A stretch of 64,000 bases of DNA. Source: Gnetum montanum (lineage: Eukaryota > Streptophyta > Gnetopsida > Gnetales > Gnetaceae). The notes below the pieces were generated by a model. The model saw only the letters and a list, made by a program, of their open reading frames with translations, was not told the DNA's origin and searched no databases. A program made the position numbers and the translations under genes. Location: contig MNCI01038320.1 in the NCBI GenBank assembly GCA_015680685.1, positions 76,033-140,032 of the forward strand, in the 5' to 3' direction. Below are positions 37,801 to 48,420 of the stretch, piece by piece; the stretch's first letter is position 1, and every line of letters begins with the position of its first letter.

Positions 37801-38897
37801 TATATGGATTCAAATAGGCCTCCTGTCAATGGTACTTAAAATTCCATGATATCATCACTTCATTTGGTTTTGACGAAAACATCATGGATCAATGTATATA
37901 TCAAAAGGTCAATGGGAGAAAAATTTCTATCCTTGTTCTATATGTGGATGATATTCTTCTTTCAACCAATAATAGTGGATTTCTATACAAGGTGAAACAT
38001 TTTCTCTCTAAGAATTTCGACATGAAGGATATGGGTGAGGCATCTTATGTCACTAACATTCAAATTCATAGGGACAGATCTAGATGTATTTTGGGATTGT
38101 CGCAGGAAACTTATATTAATAAAGTTTTAGAGAGCTTTGAGATAAAATATTGTTCACCAAGTATAGCATCCATTGTGAAGGGTGCTAGGTTCAATTTGAA
38201 TCAGTGACCTAGGAATTATTTAGAGAAAAGTTAGATGAACAACATTCCATATGCTTCAACTATTAAAAGCATTATGTATGCTCAGGTCTACACAAGACTT
38301 GACATTACATTTGCTATGGGAATGTTGGGTAGATATCAGAGTAATCTAGGTATTGACCACTGGAGGGCTACAAAGAAAGTGATGAGGTCTCTTCAAGGTA
38401 CAAAAGATTACATGCTTATGTATAAATGGACTTACACCTTGGAGGTGACTGGCTACTTCAATTCAAGCTTTGTTGGCTATGTTGATTCATGGAAATCAAC
38501 ATCTAGTTATGTTTTTATGCTAGCTAGAGGATCTATATCCTAGAGGTGTGGAAAGCAAAGTTTGGTTGCTACTTCCACCATGGAGGTAAAGTTTTTTTCT
38601 TATTTTGAGGCTACTTCACATGGTGTATGGTTAAAGAGTTTCATATCAAGGCTTAGAATTATGGATTCTATAAGTACGCCATTAAGAATGTTTTGTGACA
38701 ATTCAGCTACTATCTTTATGATTAAGAATAATAAGAGTGGTAGTCGAAGTAAACACATTAATATAAAGTACTTAGCCATAAGGGAATACATTAAGGAAAA
38801 CAAATTGGTTATTGAGCATATACACACTAAATTGATGATAGCTAATCCTTTGAGAAAAGAAATGCCATCCAAGTTATTTAAGGATCATGTAGTTTAA
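34807..38897 (+). pseudogene. Copia 1 gag-pol polyprotein, degenerate
   Basis: The start is taken at ATG 34807. Gag includes LELKGDNYKVWKERI and ends with a knuckle CFSCKRKGHIKKDY near 35580 (last Cys replaced by Tyr). Protease WWIDFGSTIHVTNS is at 35710. The integrase zinc region starts with LWxCRLGH near 36135, followed by the catalytic core (RSDRGGEYYG at 36490; SGSPDENGMVERRNQTLLDM at 36600). RT shows YKARLVTKRFTQKEGIDY (37540) and LYVDDILLSTN (37935, catalytic YVDD intact). RNase H runs from about 38240 and includes VGYVDSWKSTSSYVF and SRSKHINIKYLAIREYI. Many stops and a 49-bp tandem duplication in gag (35018-35115) that shifts the frame make it inactive. In a live copy it would be cleaved into capsid and replication enzymes. 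Confidence 0.88.
35018..35115 (+). repeat. 49-bp tandem duplication in copia 1 gag
   Basis: 35018-35066 and 35067-35115 are similar, both holding CATAAAAACCAAGATCTCG-type sequence. Forty-nine is not a multiple of three, so the reading frame shifts. Confidence 0.75.
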
Positions 38898-39198
38898 ATC
38901 GAACTTGGTTCCATAATGTAATTTCTTATACGTACAATTTTATAGTCTTAATGAAACTCTTATTCAGTTATGCTATTTTCTCATATGTTTTGTGCATATA
39001 GTTATGCGAGAAAATTCACATATGGTGGAACATAGAATGAACATTGGTTTATTCATAAAGCTAGTTACCGTATAAGGCATTACATTTGAGAGATAATGCA
39101 TTGTAATACATAGAAGATAATACTCACATTAAGAGGAACTATTACTATGATTCATGCATTTATTTCTTGAACTCTAGACTTGATTAAATATGGACACC

Positions 39199-39209
39199 AA
39201 GTGGGAGAT
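39199..39209 (+). other. Polypurine tract of copia 1
   Basis: AAGTGGGAGAT directly precedes the 3' LTR start, the standard plant copia plus-strand primer context. Confidence 0.75.
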
Positions 39210-39896
39210 TGTAACACAATTAATACATTTCCACGTTTATGCATATACATTTAACACACGTTATGCATTTCCACATTCACATTAATGTGTTTAACACATG
39301 TTATGCATGTTTATGCATATGTTAACTTGTCAAGGTGGCCTCCATATCCATTTACACCTTGGCATTGGGTCTTTTAACATGTTTACACATTGGCATTGGG
39401 TATTTTAACGTGGTTACGCATTAGCATTAGGTCCCTTAACGCATTTATCTATTGGCATTAGGTCTCTTATTCTTTTTTAATTTCTCATTGTAACCAATTC
39501 TATGGCCTATAAATTCATTCTTCATGGGAGAACAAAGGCACCATGAATCATAGCAAGATTGCAGTTCTGGTCCCTTTTGACAAATGCTTAGAAGTTGTAT
39601 ACACCATCGTTGCTGTAGAGCATCGATATGAAAGAAGAATCGAAATGCCAAGTTTAATTTAAGGTATTAATGGCTAGAGATCAATTCCATTTGCTTCTGC
39701 ATTGTGCATTTCTAGTTATCTATGCATGTAAATTTCATTTGCTTCTAGATTGTGCATTTCTAGTTATCTATGCATGTAAATTTCATTTGCTTCTAGATTG
39801 TGCATTTCTAGTTATCTATGCATGTAAATTTCATTTGCTTCTACATTGTGCATTTCTTGTTACCCATGCATATAAATTTCTTATTCAATCCACAAA
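39210..39896 (+). repeat. 3' LTR of copia 1
   Basis: Starts TGTAACACAATTAATAC. About 200 bp longer than the 5' LTR, largely because of 3.7 units of the 31-bp repeat (39359-39472) and four units of the 48-bp repeat (about 39685-39880). Confidence 0.85.
39685..39880 (+). repeat. 48-bp minisatellite in 3' LTR of copia 1
   Basis: Four near-identical units containing TTTGCTTCTAGATTGTGCAT and AGTTATCTATGCATGTAAAT. Because 48 is a multiple of three, one frame stays open and looks like a repetitive protein; it is not a gene. Confidence 0.85.
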
Positions 39897-39901
39897 TTAA
39901 G

Positions 39902-41273
39902 TGTTTCTCCATTGGTGGTGGTGGTGGGTAGGTACATCATGTGCCACTATTTTAATTAAATTTGATCTAGAGCGGAACTTGAACACTTGGTAGCCAAATG
40001 AGATAGCTACTATTCATTTTCTTGCTACAGTTCAAACGTCTCTGCCCAAACGCTAAAACCAAGGGAGAAAATAAAAGAGATTGCATAAAAGAGGCAACCA
40101 TAGTCATAATTTGGGATTTGGAGAAGAAGTGAATCAAAGCCAATTACTAATTGCTGATGGAGCCTAGCTAATTTGGCACACGTTTACGTGCATTCATGCA
40201 ATGTAAACTGCAAATTTTGTAACTTCGAAAGGTAAGACAAAGCATACAAAGTAGGAACATTGGATCAGCAATTCATGAGGGGAGGTAGGCCTTCAGCATT
40301 TTTTGTCCTAGTAAAGTGAAATGAAGTGAGAAGCATAAGCACATGTGCATGGATCACGGATTGCTGGATGGCATATTTGCATTGATTGGTGTTTTGAGAT
40401 TTGGAGATGTCTCTCTTCTTTGTAGGTCCATTTGGTCAATTTTTACGCTCTATTGTTGTTGCTGTTGCTGCACTTATGGTCTATAAGTAAAAATAATAAG
40501 AATGTTATGTTGTCCCACTGTGCCAATTCCCAGGCATCCCATTGTACATTGAAAATGGCTAGAGACATGGATTGCATTGTGTTTTGTACAACAAGGCAGT
40601 CTGTGTCTATAAAACTGTAACTCTTCTTCGTTCCCTTCCCTGTCCTTACTTTCCCTTCCCTGCTGCAAAAGTAAGAGTGCTGCAGAACAGTGTATAGTAG
40701 CAATTGAGTTTTGGGTGGGCATTTGTTAGCGATTTGTTTAGCTTCGGCCTCATTTTAGGCACCCCAATTTGCCCAGACCTTACCATGCAACTGATTGCTT
40801 GCAACACAATTACCAACCTATTGTGGGTTTAAATCCTTGCTATTATTAGCAATGCATTTTTTACTGGGTTCAAATCCTTTATTGAAATTCCTAGCACTGT
40901 TGATGTTGCAATTACACTGACCAAATTTTTGTTGATGTTGGAAGCCAAGATTTTTACCAGAGACTCAAAGCAAATGCCTTGTGGGTTTGAAATTTTAAAC
41001 CCTCAAAGTCACTGCTATTGCTCCACGTGTCAAATAATGTAGAGAAGTTTCTTAAGAATGGGATTACTTATTACCAACCTTGGATTACGACAACAAGGAG
41101 GGGAGAAGGTACAAAAGACATGGTCAGCTTTGTTGGCCATGATAAAACAAACAATTATGAAGTGGCAGATCATAGCAATGAATTAGCATTTATTATTCAT
41201 GAACTACATTTTCCATTTCTACCATCCAATAGGTTTAGAATTTTCCCTAAAAATGAGATAAGACTTCCAAACA
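39902..41273. other. Unassigned stretch between the two copia elements
   Basis: This part is less AT-rich and has ordinary complexity. A TATA-like CTATAAA near 40609 is followed by a pyrimidine-rich stretch (40620-40665) that resembles a plant core promoter and leader, but no coding exon follows. Two tRNA B-box-like strings, GGGTTTAAATCC (near 40827) and GGGTTCAAATCC (near 40866), lie about 40 bp apart. The open frames at 40443-40722 (minus) and 41018-41281 (plus) are unrecognised. Confidence 0.4.
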
Positions 41274-41529
41274 TGTTGTGAAGATATATCTCAGTTAATT
41301 TTAAATGTTTCTAATTTTGTAACCCTAGATGTGGCTATTTAAGTCTATCTTGGGATCAGTCATATACACAAGAGTAGAGAGTTGAATGTTTGTGACTTCT
41401 GAGAAATACAATAAAGCTTGCTATTATTGTTTTTGGTTTTCTACATCTACATAAGAAGATTAAGTTGTTAACTCTATGAGAAGGGACCTCCCTCATCTCA
41501 ATTCAAATCCCTCATATATCCCCTTTGCA
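41274..41529 (+). repeat. Candidate 5' LTR of copia 2
   Basis: TGTTGTGAAG at the start and TTTGCA at the end give a 256-bp unit six bases before the primer site. With the 3' LTR missing, the start cannot be confirmed. Confidence 0.45.
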
Positions 41530-41535
41530 TAACAG

Positions 41536-41546
41536 TGGTATCAAAG
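41536..41546 (+). other. Primer-binding site of copia 2
   Basis: TGGTATCAAAG, one change from the plant copia initiator tRNA-Met site. Confidence 0.75.
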
Positions 41547-41599
41547 TCAAGTTCATAGTTCATGGAAGTGTTGCACATCATGCACACAAAGTTTACAAA

Positions 41600-44500
41600 A
41601 TGGCTGGCAAATACAAAATAAAGAAGTTCAATGGAAGCAACTTCACATTGTGGAAAATGAAGATACAAGCAATTTTGTGTAAAGATAATTACCTAGCGGC
41701 TATTGGAGAAAGGCTGTGAGAGGTCACAAATGACAACAACTGGAATGAAATGGATGGTAATGCTATTGCCAATTTACACTTGGCACTAGCAGATGGAGTT
41801 ATTTCAAGTATTGCAGAGAAGAAGATGGTGAAGGAAATATGGGACACTCAGACAAAGTTGTAAGAGGCTAAATCACTCCACAACAAAATCTTTTTGAAGA
41901 GAAGACTTTACACTCTTCGTATGGTAGAAACCTTATTGGTAACTGACCATATTAATACCCTAAATACTTTATTTGTTCAACTCACATCATTGGGTTATAA
42001 AGTAGATGCAAGTGAATGTGCAGAAATTCTACTTCAAAATCTACCTAATTCATATGATCAATCATCATTAACTTGACCAACAATGTCCTTATGGATGATC
42101 TTGTCTTCGACAAGGTTGTAGCTATGGTTCTTGAAGAAGAAAGTCAATGCAAGAACAAGGAAGATAGGTTGGCAAATAAGGCAGAGGCCTTAACAATGAT
42201 GAGAGGGAGATCCATGGACCATGATCCCAATTGGAACCAAATTCATGGTAGATCCAAGTTAAGAAGCAAAAAGAAAAACATTACTTGCTACAACTATGGA
42301 AAGAGAGGACATCTAAAGAAGGAGTGTTGGAAAGAGAAGAGTAATGAAAAGACTCCTCTCAAGGGAATGTGACAAGTACCTCATATGATGATGATGTTCT
42401 ATACGGTGAGGCAACTATTGCTAAAGGCAAACAGAAGCTCATTGATGCTTGGATCTTGGATTCAAGAGCAACATGGCACATGACCTCTCAAAGAGAATGG
42501 TTTCATCATTACAAACCAATCTTAGAAGGATTTGTGTACATGGAAAATGATCATGCTTTGAAAATCACTAGTAATGGTACTATCAAGATAAAGATGTATG
42601 ATGGCACCATTCGCACCATACAAGAGGTACGACGTGTGAAGGGCCTGAAGAAAAATCTACTATCTTTAGGATAACTAGATGATGTTGGGTGTAAAACTCA
42701 TATAGAGAATGGGATCTTAAAGATTACCAAAGGTGCGCTTGTGGTCATGAAGGTAGAAAAGGTTGTTGCAAATTTGTACATGCTTCTAGGGGACACACAT
42801 CAAGTGGGAGAGTCTTCTATTGCATCAACTAGTTTGAAAGAAGAACTGACAATGTTGTGGCATCAAAAGCTTGGTCATATGTCAGAATAAGATTTGATGA
42901 TTCTCTTTAAATAATGACTACTTCCTGGGCTCAATTTGCTACGTTTACCACTTTGTGAGCATTGTGTTACTAGTAAGCAACATAGATTAAAATTTAACAC
43001 ATCAACAACTAAGAGTAAAGGCATCTTGAACTTAATGCACTTTGATGTTTGGCAAACACCAATCACTTCCCTAGGAGGAGCAAGATACTTTTTATCTTTC
43101 ATTGATGATTACTCTAGGATATTTTGGGTGTATCTAATCAAAAGGAAGGTGGGTGTCTTTTCAATCTTCAAAGTTTTTAAAGCATGGGTAAAACTTGAGT
43201 CTAAACAAAGGATCAAGTATCTAAGGATAGATAATGGAGGAGAATATATAAGTGATAAATTTGATGCATTTTTTCAACAAGAAGGCATTAAGAGGTAGTT
43301 CATAGCAACTCACACTCCTCAAAAAAATGGAGTGGCAGAATGGATGAACATAACCTTGTTGGAAAAATCAAGATCAATGTTGAGGGCTATAAATCTAACC
43401 AAGTCATTTTGGGTAGAAGCAATCAATACTACCTACTATTTAATCAATCGGTTTCCATCAACTATGATTGATATAAAAACACAAATGAAACTGTGGACTA
43501 GTAAGCCAGGTATTTATTCTCACCTCCATACATTTGGAAGTTTTGCATATGTGATGTACAATGACCAAGAAAGCTCAAAGTTGGACCCAAAGTCTAGAAA
43601 ATGTATCTTCTTAGGCTATGTTGATGGAGTTAAGGGATATCACCTATGGGATCCCACTACCCACAAGGTTTTCATCAACAAAGATGTGATATTTGCAGAA
43701 GATAAAATGCAAGATAAGGGAAGGGAGATGATAGCACTTCAAAGGAGAATTTAGAGACTACTAGAATTCAGGTAGAAGATAAGACAAAAGCTAAAGATTC
43801 AATTACTTCTAAAGCAACATCAATGTATGAAGAGAAAGAACCAATCAAGTCTGAAGCTTATGAATTCTATTGATCATCTCAGGCAAAAAGATCACTAAGT
43901 TGGCACTCAGATTATGTTACTAAAGGTAATGTTGCATACTACCTTTTAATGGAGGATGTAGAGCCCTCAACTTTACACGAGGTACTCAAAAGTCCAAATT
44001 TTTCTTTGTACATGGCAGCAATGCAGGAGGAGATTGAAGCTTTACATAAAAACAAGACATGAGATCTTGTTACACTACCATAAGGAAGGAAGGCTATTGG
44101 AAACAAATGGATCTACAAGATCAAACGTGATAGTAACGACCAAGTGGAGCGATATCATGCAAGATTGGTGTTAAATGGATATGCTCAAAAAGAAGGAATT
44201 GACTTCAATGAGGTATTTTCTCTTGTGGTTAGGCTTACAATAGTCAGAGTAGTCCTAGAACTGTGTGCTACATTTGACCTACATCTAGAACAACTAGATG
44301 TGAAAACTACTTTTCTTCATGTAGATCTTGAAGAAGAGATTTCCATGCTCCAACCAAAAGGTTTTGTAGAAGAAGGCAAAGAGAACTTGGTTTGTAGGTT
44401 GAACAAATCTCTGTAGGGTCTCAAATAGGTGCCAAGGTGTTGGTACAAGAGATTTGACTTGTATATCCCGAGCCTTGGATACAATAGACTCAATGCAAAC

Positions 44501-45335
44501 CCTTGTACATATTTCAAGAGGTTTGATGTAGATTTCATCATTTTGCTATTGTATGTGGATGACATGTTGGTTGTAGGCCCCAACAAAGAACAAATCCAAG
44601 AATTGAAGGCACAGTTGGCTAGGGAATTTGATATGAAAGACTTGGGACCAACAAATAAGATTCTAGGGATGCAAATTCATCGAGATAGAAATAATAAGAA
44701 GATTTGGCTTTCTTAGAAAAAATACTTGGGTAAGGTCTTGCAACACTTCAACATGCAAGACTGTAAGCCCATTTCTACCCCACTTCCTATTAATTTCAAA
44801 TTATCCTTTGAGATGTGTCCTAGCAATGAAGTAGAGAGGAATGAGATGTCTCGAGTACTGTATGCATCACCAATGGGAAGCCTAATGTTTTCTATGATTT
44901 GTACAAGACCAAACATTGCACAAGTAGTGGGAGCAGTCAATCGATACATGGAAAATCCTAGACAAGAGCAATAGAGTATAGTTAAAAGAATCCTGAGATA
45001 CATTAAGAGTACCTCAGATATTGCATTATGTTATGGAGGATCATAATTTACTATTAAAGGTTATGTGGATTCAAATTTTGCAGGTGATCTAGATAAAAGG
45101 AAATCTACTACAGGCTATGTGTTTACACTTGTAGGGGGAGCTATAAGTTGGGTATCAAGATTGCAAACAGTAGTCACATTATCTACAACAAAAGTCAAAT
45201 ACATGGTAGCTACACAAGCTTGCAAGGAAGCAATTTGGATTCAAAGGTTATTGGAGGATCTTGGACACAAACAAGAGAAGATTCCTCAATTTTTTGATAG
45301 TTAGAGTGCCTTGCATATTGCAAGGAATCCAACCT
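41600..45335 (+). pseudogene. Copia 2 gag-pol polyprotein, degenerate and truncated
   Basis: The start ATG at 41600 gives MAGKYKIKKFNGSNFTLWKM, a typical copia gag opening. The zinc knuckle CYNYGKRGHLKKEC (42290) has its second Cys changed to Tyr. Protease is WILDSRATWHMTSQ (42450; DSGA changed to DSRA). The integrase zinc part is near 42860-42980, its core has FIDDYSRIFWVYLI (43100), RIDNGGEY (43225) and QKNGVAEWMNITLLEKSRSM (43320). RT shows YHARLVLNGYAQKEGIDF (44150), LEQLDVKTTFLH (44285) and LLYVDDMLVV (44550, catalytic pair intact). RNase H contains YVDSNFAGDLDKRKSTTGYV (45065) and breaks off near 45335. About ten in-frame stops interrupt it. Confidence 0.87.
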
Positions 45336-45899
45336 TTCATTCTATTAGTTAGGCAACCTTAATTCTAATGTGATTTCTACATTTGTTCTTTCATTGTATA
45401 GAAGGCCTTCCATCCATTTGCAACTCATTGTGATATGCAATGCTTATACTTCTAATTTTGAGAGAATTCTACTCCCAAATATCTATAGATATCCATAATT
45501 TCAAGTGTAATCTCCACTCATGAAAATTTGAAATATAACATCTACATGTAACAATTCCAATATCTATGAAATAAGAAAATAGCAAATCTCTAGTGAGTCT
45601 TTATTTAAGTTATTCAAGCTACTAGTGTTAGTTCTATAGAATTTTACAGTATACATGTTTAAATTACATGCATGCTAGACACATCTACTATAGTTAGGAT
45701 TTATTGTCACTATGTATTTTGTACAAGTTAGTTTGTCTAATAGATCCTTTGAATTTTATAGAATGCAATTTTAATAACAAATATGAAATGCAATTTTAAT
45801 AACAATATAAATAGGACTAAAATAGTAGTGATAATTCAAGGCTAAAATGTCCTTCACTGCAAGTAATTCTACTACCTAGGATCAATGCTCTAATTGGAT
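45336..45899. other. Short AT-rich stretch after copia 2
   Basis: It begins exactly where RNase H is cut. A 24-base block around 45760 (ATGCAATTTTAATAACA) occurs twice in succession. No gene or LTR is seen. Confidence 0.45.
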
Positions 45900-46140
45900 G
45901 ATGACACTGATAAAGGATATAATAACTAGGATTGAGGTAAGATGATCAAAATTGAGATAGACTAATGGTATTCTATGTGATAAATGAATCCTAATAAAAT
46001 CGAAGGGAAAATTTTATAGGACAACAATGAGGTCTTCTATCTTATATGGTGGAAAATGTTGGGTAGCAGAACAAAGGCATGAATAACATTGGTGTGGCCA
46101 AAATGTGAATTCTTAGATGCATGTTAAATGTTCTGTTATT
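45900..46140 (+). mobile_element. LINE fragment (post-reverse-transcriptase region)
   Basis: Read with frame changes, it gives NGILCDK, then SKGKFYRTTMRSSILYGGKC and WVAEQRHE. The pattern KGKFYRT-x-x-RP-x-x-LYG-x-ECW-x-x-K-x-x-H is common in RTE-type plant LINE proteins. Only about 240 bp remain. It belongs to a different LINE type from the one at 13130-26285. Confidence 0.6.
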
Positions 46141-46759
46141 GTGAATTGTTTTGTACTTTCTTTTTTTTTTATTGTAGTCAAATTGATTGCAATGCCCCAT
46201 CAAAAATGTTGTGTTTCATTTAAATTTCAACACATAATTTCCTTGTCTCAAAGTCATATTTTTAGTTGATACAAATGTTAGCGATGGAAGCATTATTATC
46301 AATTCATGACTATAGTGATAAAACCATAGCAAAGGGTTTTAGCTACACAAGCAATTATTATGGTGTGAGACATGTAAAGCACAGAAGATCAACAGGAAAG
46401 GTAAAATTTGAAATTTTGTTGTTCTAGAAGTAGGTTGAGCTACATCATAGGAGGGAAGTTTTGAAGATCCAAAACCTTTGAAGATATCCATCATATAGTT
46501 ATGAAGTCTCTGTTTCATCAGGATTTAACTAACAAAACAATGCTTTTTTCAATATTAGAGTCATCAACAATCGTTTCTGTCATGCATTCATCATTTGATC
46601 TAGAAAATATTAAGTCCTTGAATTTCTGGGAAAGCTTGATTGAACAAGTATGGTATAATCACCTGGACTTCTTCCTTCCCTTGGTGGTTTGTGAGATATT
46701 GACCAAAATTCACTAACAATCATTTTGTTATTGTTTATGGATTTTAGACACAACAAATA
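46141..46759. other. Sequence upstream of the PPR remnant
   Basis: AT-rich with one open frame (46501-46716) that I cannot assign. It might include the former promoter or transit-peptide region of the PPR gene, but no clear signal is visible. Confidence 0.35.
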
Positions 46760-48156
46760 CTTCTAGTTTGGAATCTAGTAGTCTTCCTCCACCTAGCACA
46801 AGACTTAAGAATCATTTTCATGGAAGTAACTTGTGGGGGAGATATTCCTCAAAAGTAAAACCTATTGCTCCAAAGTTCAAGGAAGATACCGTTGAAGATG
46901 AGAATAATTCCAAGCCTTCTCAATTAGATTTCCCTCTTAAGGGAGATGATCTTGTAGTGTCTTTTTGAAGGGTATATTTAAAGAAGAGCTACATGAGTTC
47001 ATGGAAAAATGGAAAGGTACCATTGAAATTGATGATTAAGGTTCTTGATCAAGAAATGGATTGGCAAAGAGGACTTGCCTTGCACGATTGGATGATTGAG
47101 AAAGGAAGCTATGAGCCATTCATCTATGCATACAATGTTGTTCTAAAGAGGATTTTGAAAGCCAGAGAACGGAGCCTTGCAGAGGGCCTTGTAACTGAGA
47201 TGCTGAGGAAAGGTGTTTCACCTAACAATTTTACATGTTCCATTTTCATCAGCAATTATGCCAGGGCTGGTAAGTTTTAGGAAGCCTTGAAATGGTTCTG
47301 TAAAATAGAGGAAGAAAATATTCCTGCTGACATTGTCATTTATAGTAACCTTATTGATTTAGCAAAGAGAACGAGGGATTATGATGAAGTTGTTTCACTT
47401 TATTCAAAGTTGACAGCTATGAAAATTTGCCCTGATTTAAATTTGTTTGATAAACTTATGGATGCTTTTTGTGAGGCAAAGCTATTTACTAAAGCTAGCA
47501 ATCTCTTAGATGATGCAAAAGAACATGATAATCCAAATTCTGCAAATTACACCTTGCTTATGCCCAAAATGCAAAATATAAAGAGGCATTGCCTATTTTC
47601 TCAGAAATAAAGTTAATGGACTATTCTATTAACCGCATAATGTGCAATGTAATGATCAAGGTGCATGGCAAATTAAATATGGTAGAAGAGGCAGAACTTT
47701 TTTTTAATGTCACAGAAGGCATACGCAGAAATGCAAGGACATTTATTGCTATGCTAAAAGTGTATGAAGCACATATGTTCGGTGACGCATTTCAGTTATT
47801 TCAAATGATGCAAAGGACGCAGTCTAAGATGAATAGTGCTACCTACAATACCATGATCAAAGTCTGCTACGGAACTTTTAATCATGAAAAAGCTGCACAA
47901 CTTTTTCAACAGATGCTGGAAAAAGGAATAGAACCCAACTATGTGACATATTCTGCCCTAATTTCTATGTATGGCAAAATAGGAATAGAAGCAGTGTTCT
48001 AGAAGTTGCAGTCATCTAAAGTATAGATTGATGATGCATATATTATTGCATGATTTTGGTGTATGAAAGGGTTGCAACAGTGGGGTATGTAAATTGGTTG
48101 GCTTCACTGCTTCAAGTCTCTAGAGATTACTCACATGAAACTGCTATTGCTTATTG
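46760..48156 (+). pseudogene. PPR gene remnant, 5' part (At5g39980/EMB3140-like)
   Basis: The plus strand shows tandem 35-residue pentatricopeptide repeats. After a short linker (VPLKLMIKVLDQEMDWQRGL, 47017-47076) come SYEPFIYAYNVVLKRILKAR, then repeats containing PADIVIYSNLIDLAKRTRDY (47320), NSATYNTMIKVCYGTFNHEK (47830) and GIEPNYVTYSALISMYGK (47925). Order and spacing closely follow Arabidopsis At5g39980 (EMB3140), as I recall that protein. Such proteins bind organellar RNA. Stops at about 46966 and 47279, a frameshift near 47580 and several stops after 48000 show it is dead. Coding similarity (YERVATVGY then HETAIA) continues up to 48156 and is cut there by an inserted element. Confidence 0.8.
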
Positions 48157-48420
48157 TTGATGTGTAAATTTTGGATACACCAACACTTATGAGACTATCA
48201 CCCAGGGTGCCTCCGATATGAAACGAAACCGGAATAGTCTCAGGTAAAAAGGGCTATGTGACAATAATAATAATAATAATATTTTAAAAAAAATATTGAA
48301 AACTTAAATTTAATTTTAGGATTGTTTTTTTACTAAAATAACTAAAAGCAAAATTAAATATTTGTGCAATTTTTAAAGATGACAAACAATTCAAAACAAT
48401 AATTCAAATTTTATCCGCTG
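48157..48420 (+). repeat. Left terminal inverted repeat
   Basis: Pairs with about 50385-50644. The outer 110 bp match well; the inner part is A/T-rich and only approximately aligned. Confidence 0.65.

Larger units (their letters stand above)
33671..39896 (+). mobile_element. Ty1/copia LTR retrotransposon 1
   Basis: The 5' LTR (33671 to about 34150) and 3' LTR (39210 to about 39896) share TGTAACACA starts and long similar stretches. A tRNA-Met-type primer site (34165-34176) and a purine tract AAGTGGGAGAT (39199-39209) bracket the coding region. The internal order gag, protease, integrase, RT, RNase H is the copia order. Flanks are TTAAG at 33666-33670 and TTAAG at 39897-39901. The LTR end implied by this duplication lies two bases past a CA, so the exact end is uncertain by about 2 bp. 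All reading frames carry stops. It sits directly against the hAT element. Confidence 0.9.
41274..45335 (+). mobile_element. Ty1/copia LTR retrotransposon 2, 3' truncated
   Basis: A short candidate 5' LTR (41274-41529) is followed by a primer site at 41536-41546 (TGGTATCAAAG) and a gag-pol frame from 41600. The coding similarity stops near 45335, inside RNase H just after the IARNPTFHS block. The usual last part of RNase H, the purine tract and the 3' LTR are absent from the following sequence. The 3' end has therefore been lost by deletion. It differs in sequence from copia 1, so it is a separate family. Confidence 0.82.

Noticed and set aside
39670-39900. Repetitive 76-residue open frame
   Set aside because: It is the 48-bp LTR minisatellite read in a frame that happens to lack stops.
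40443-40722. Two overlapping minus-strand open frames
   Set aside because: They cover a promoter-like region and show no domain; likely chance.
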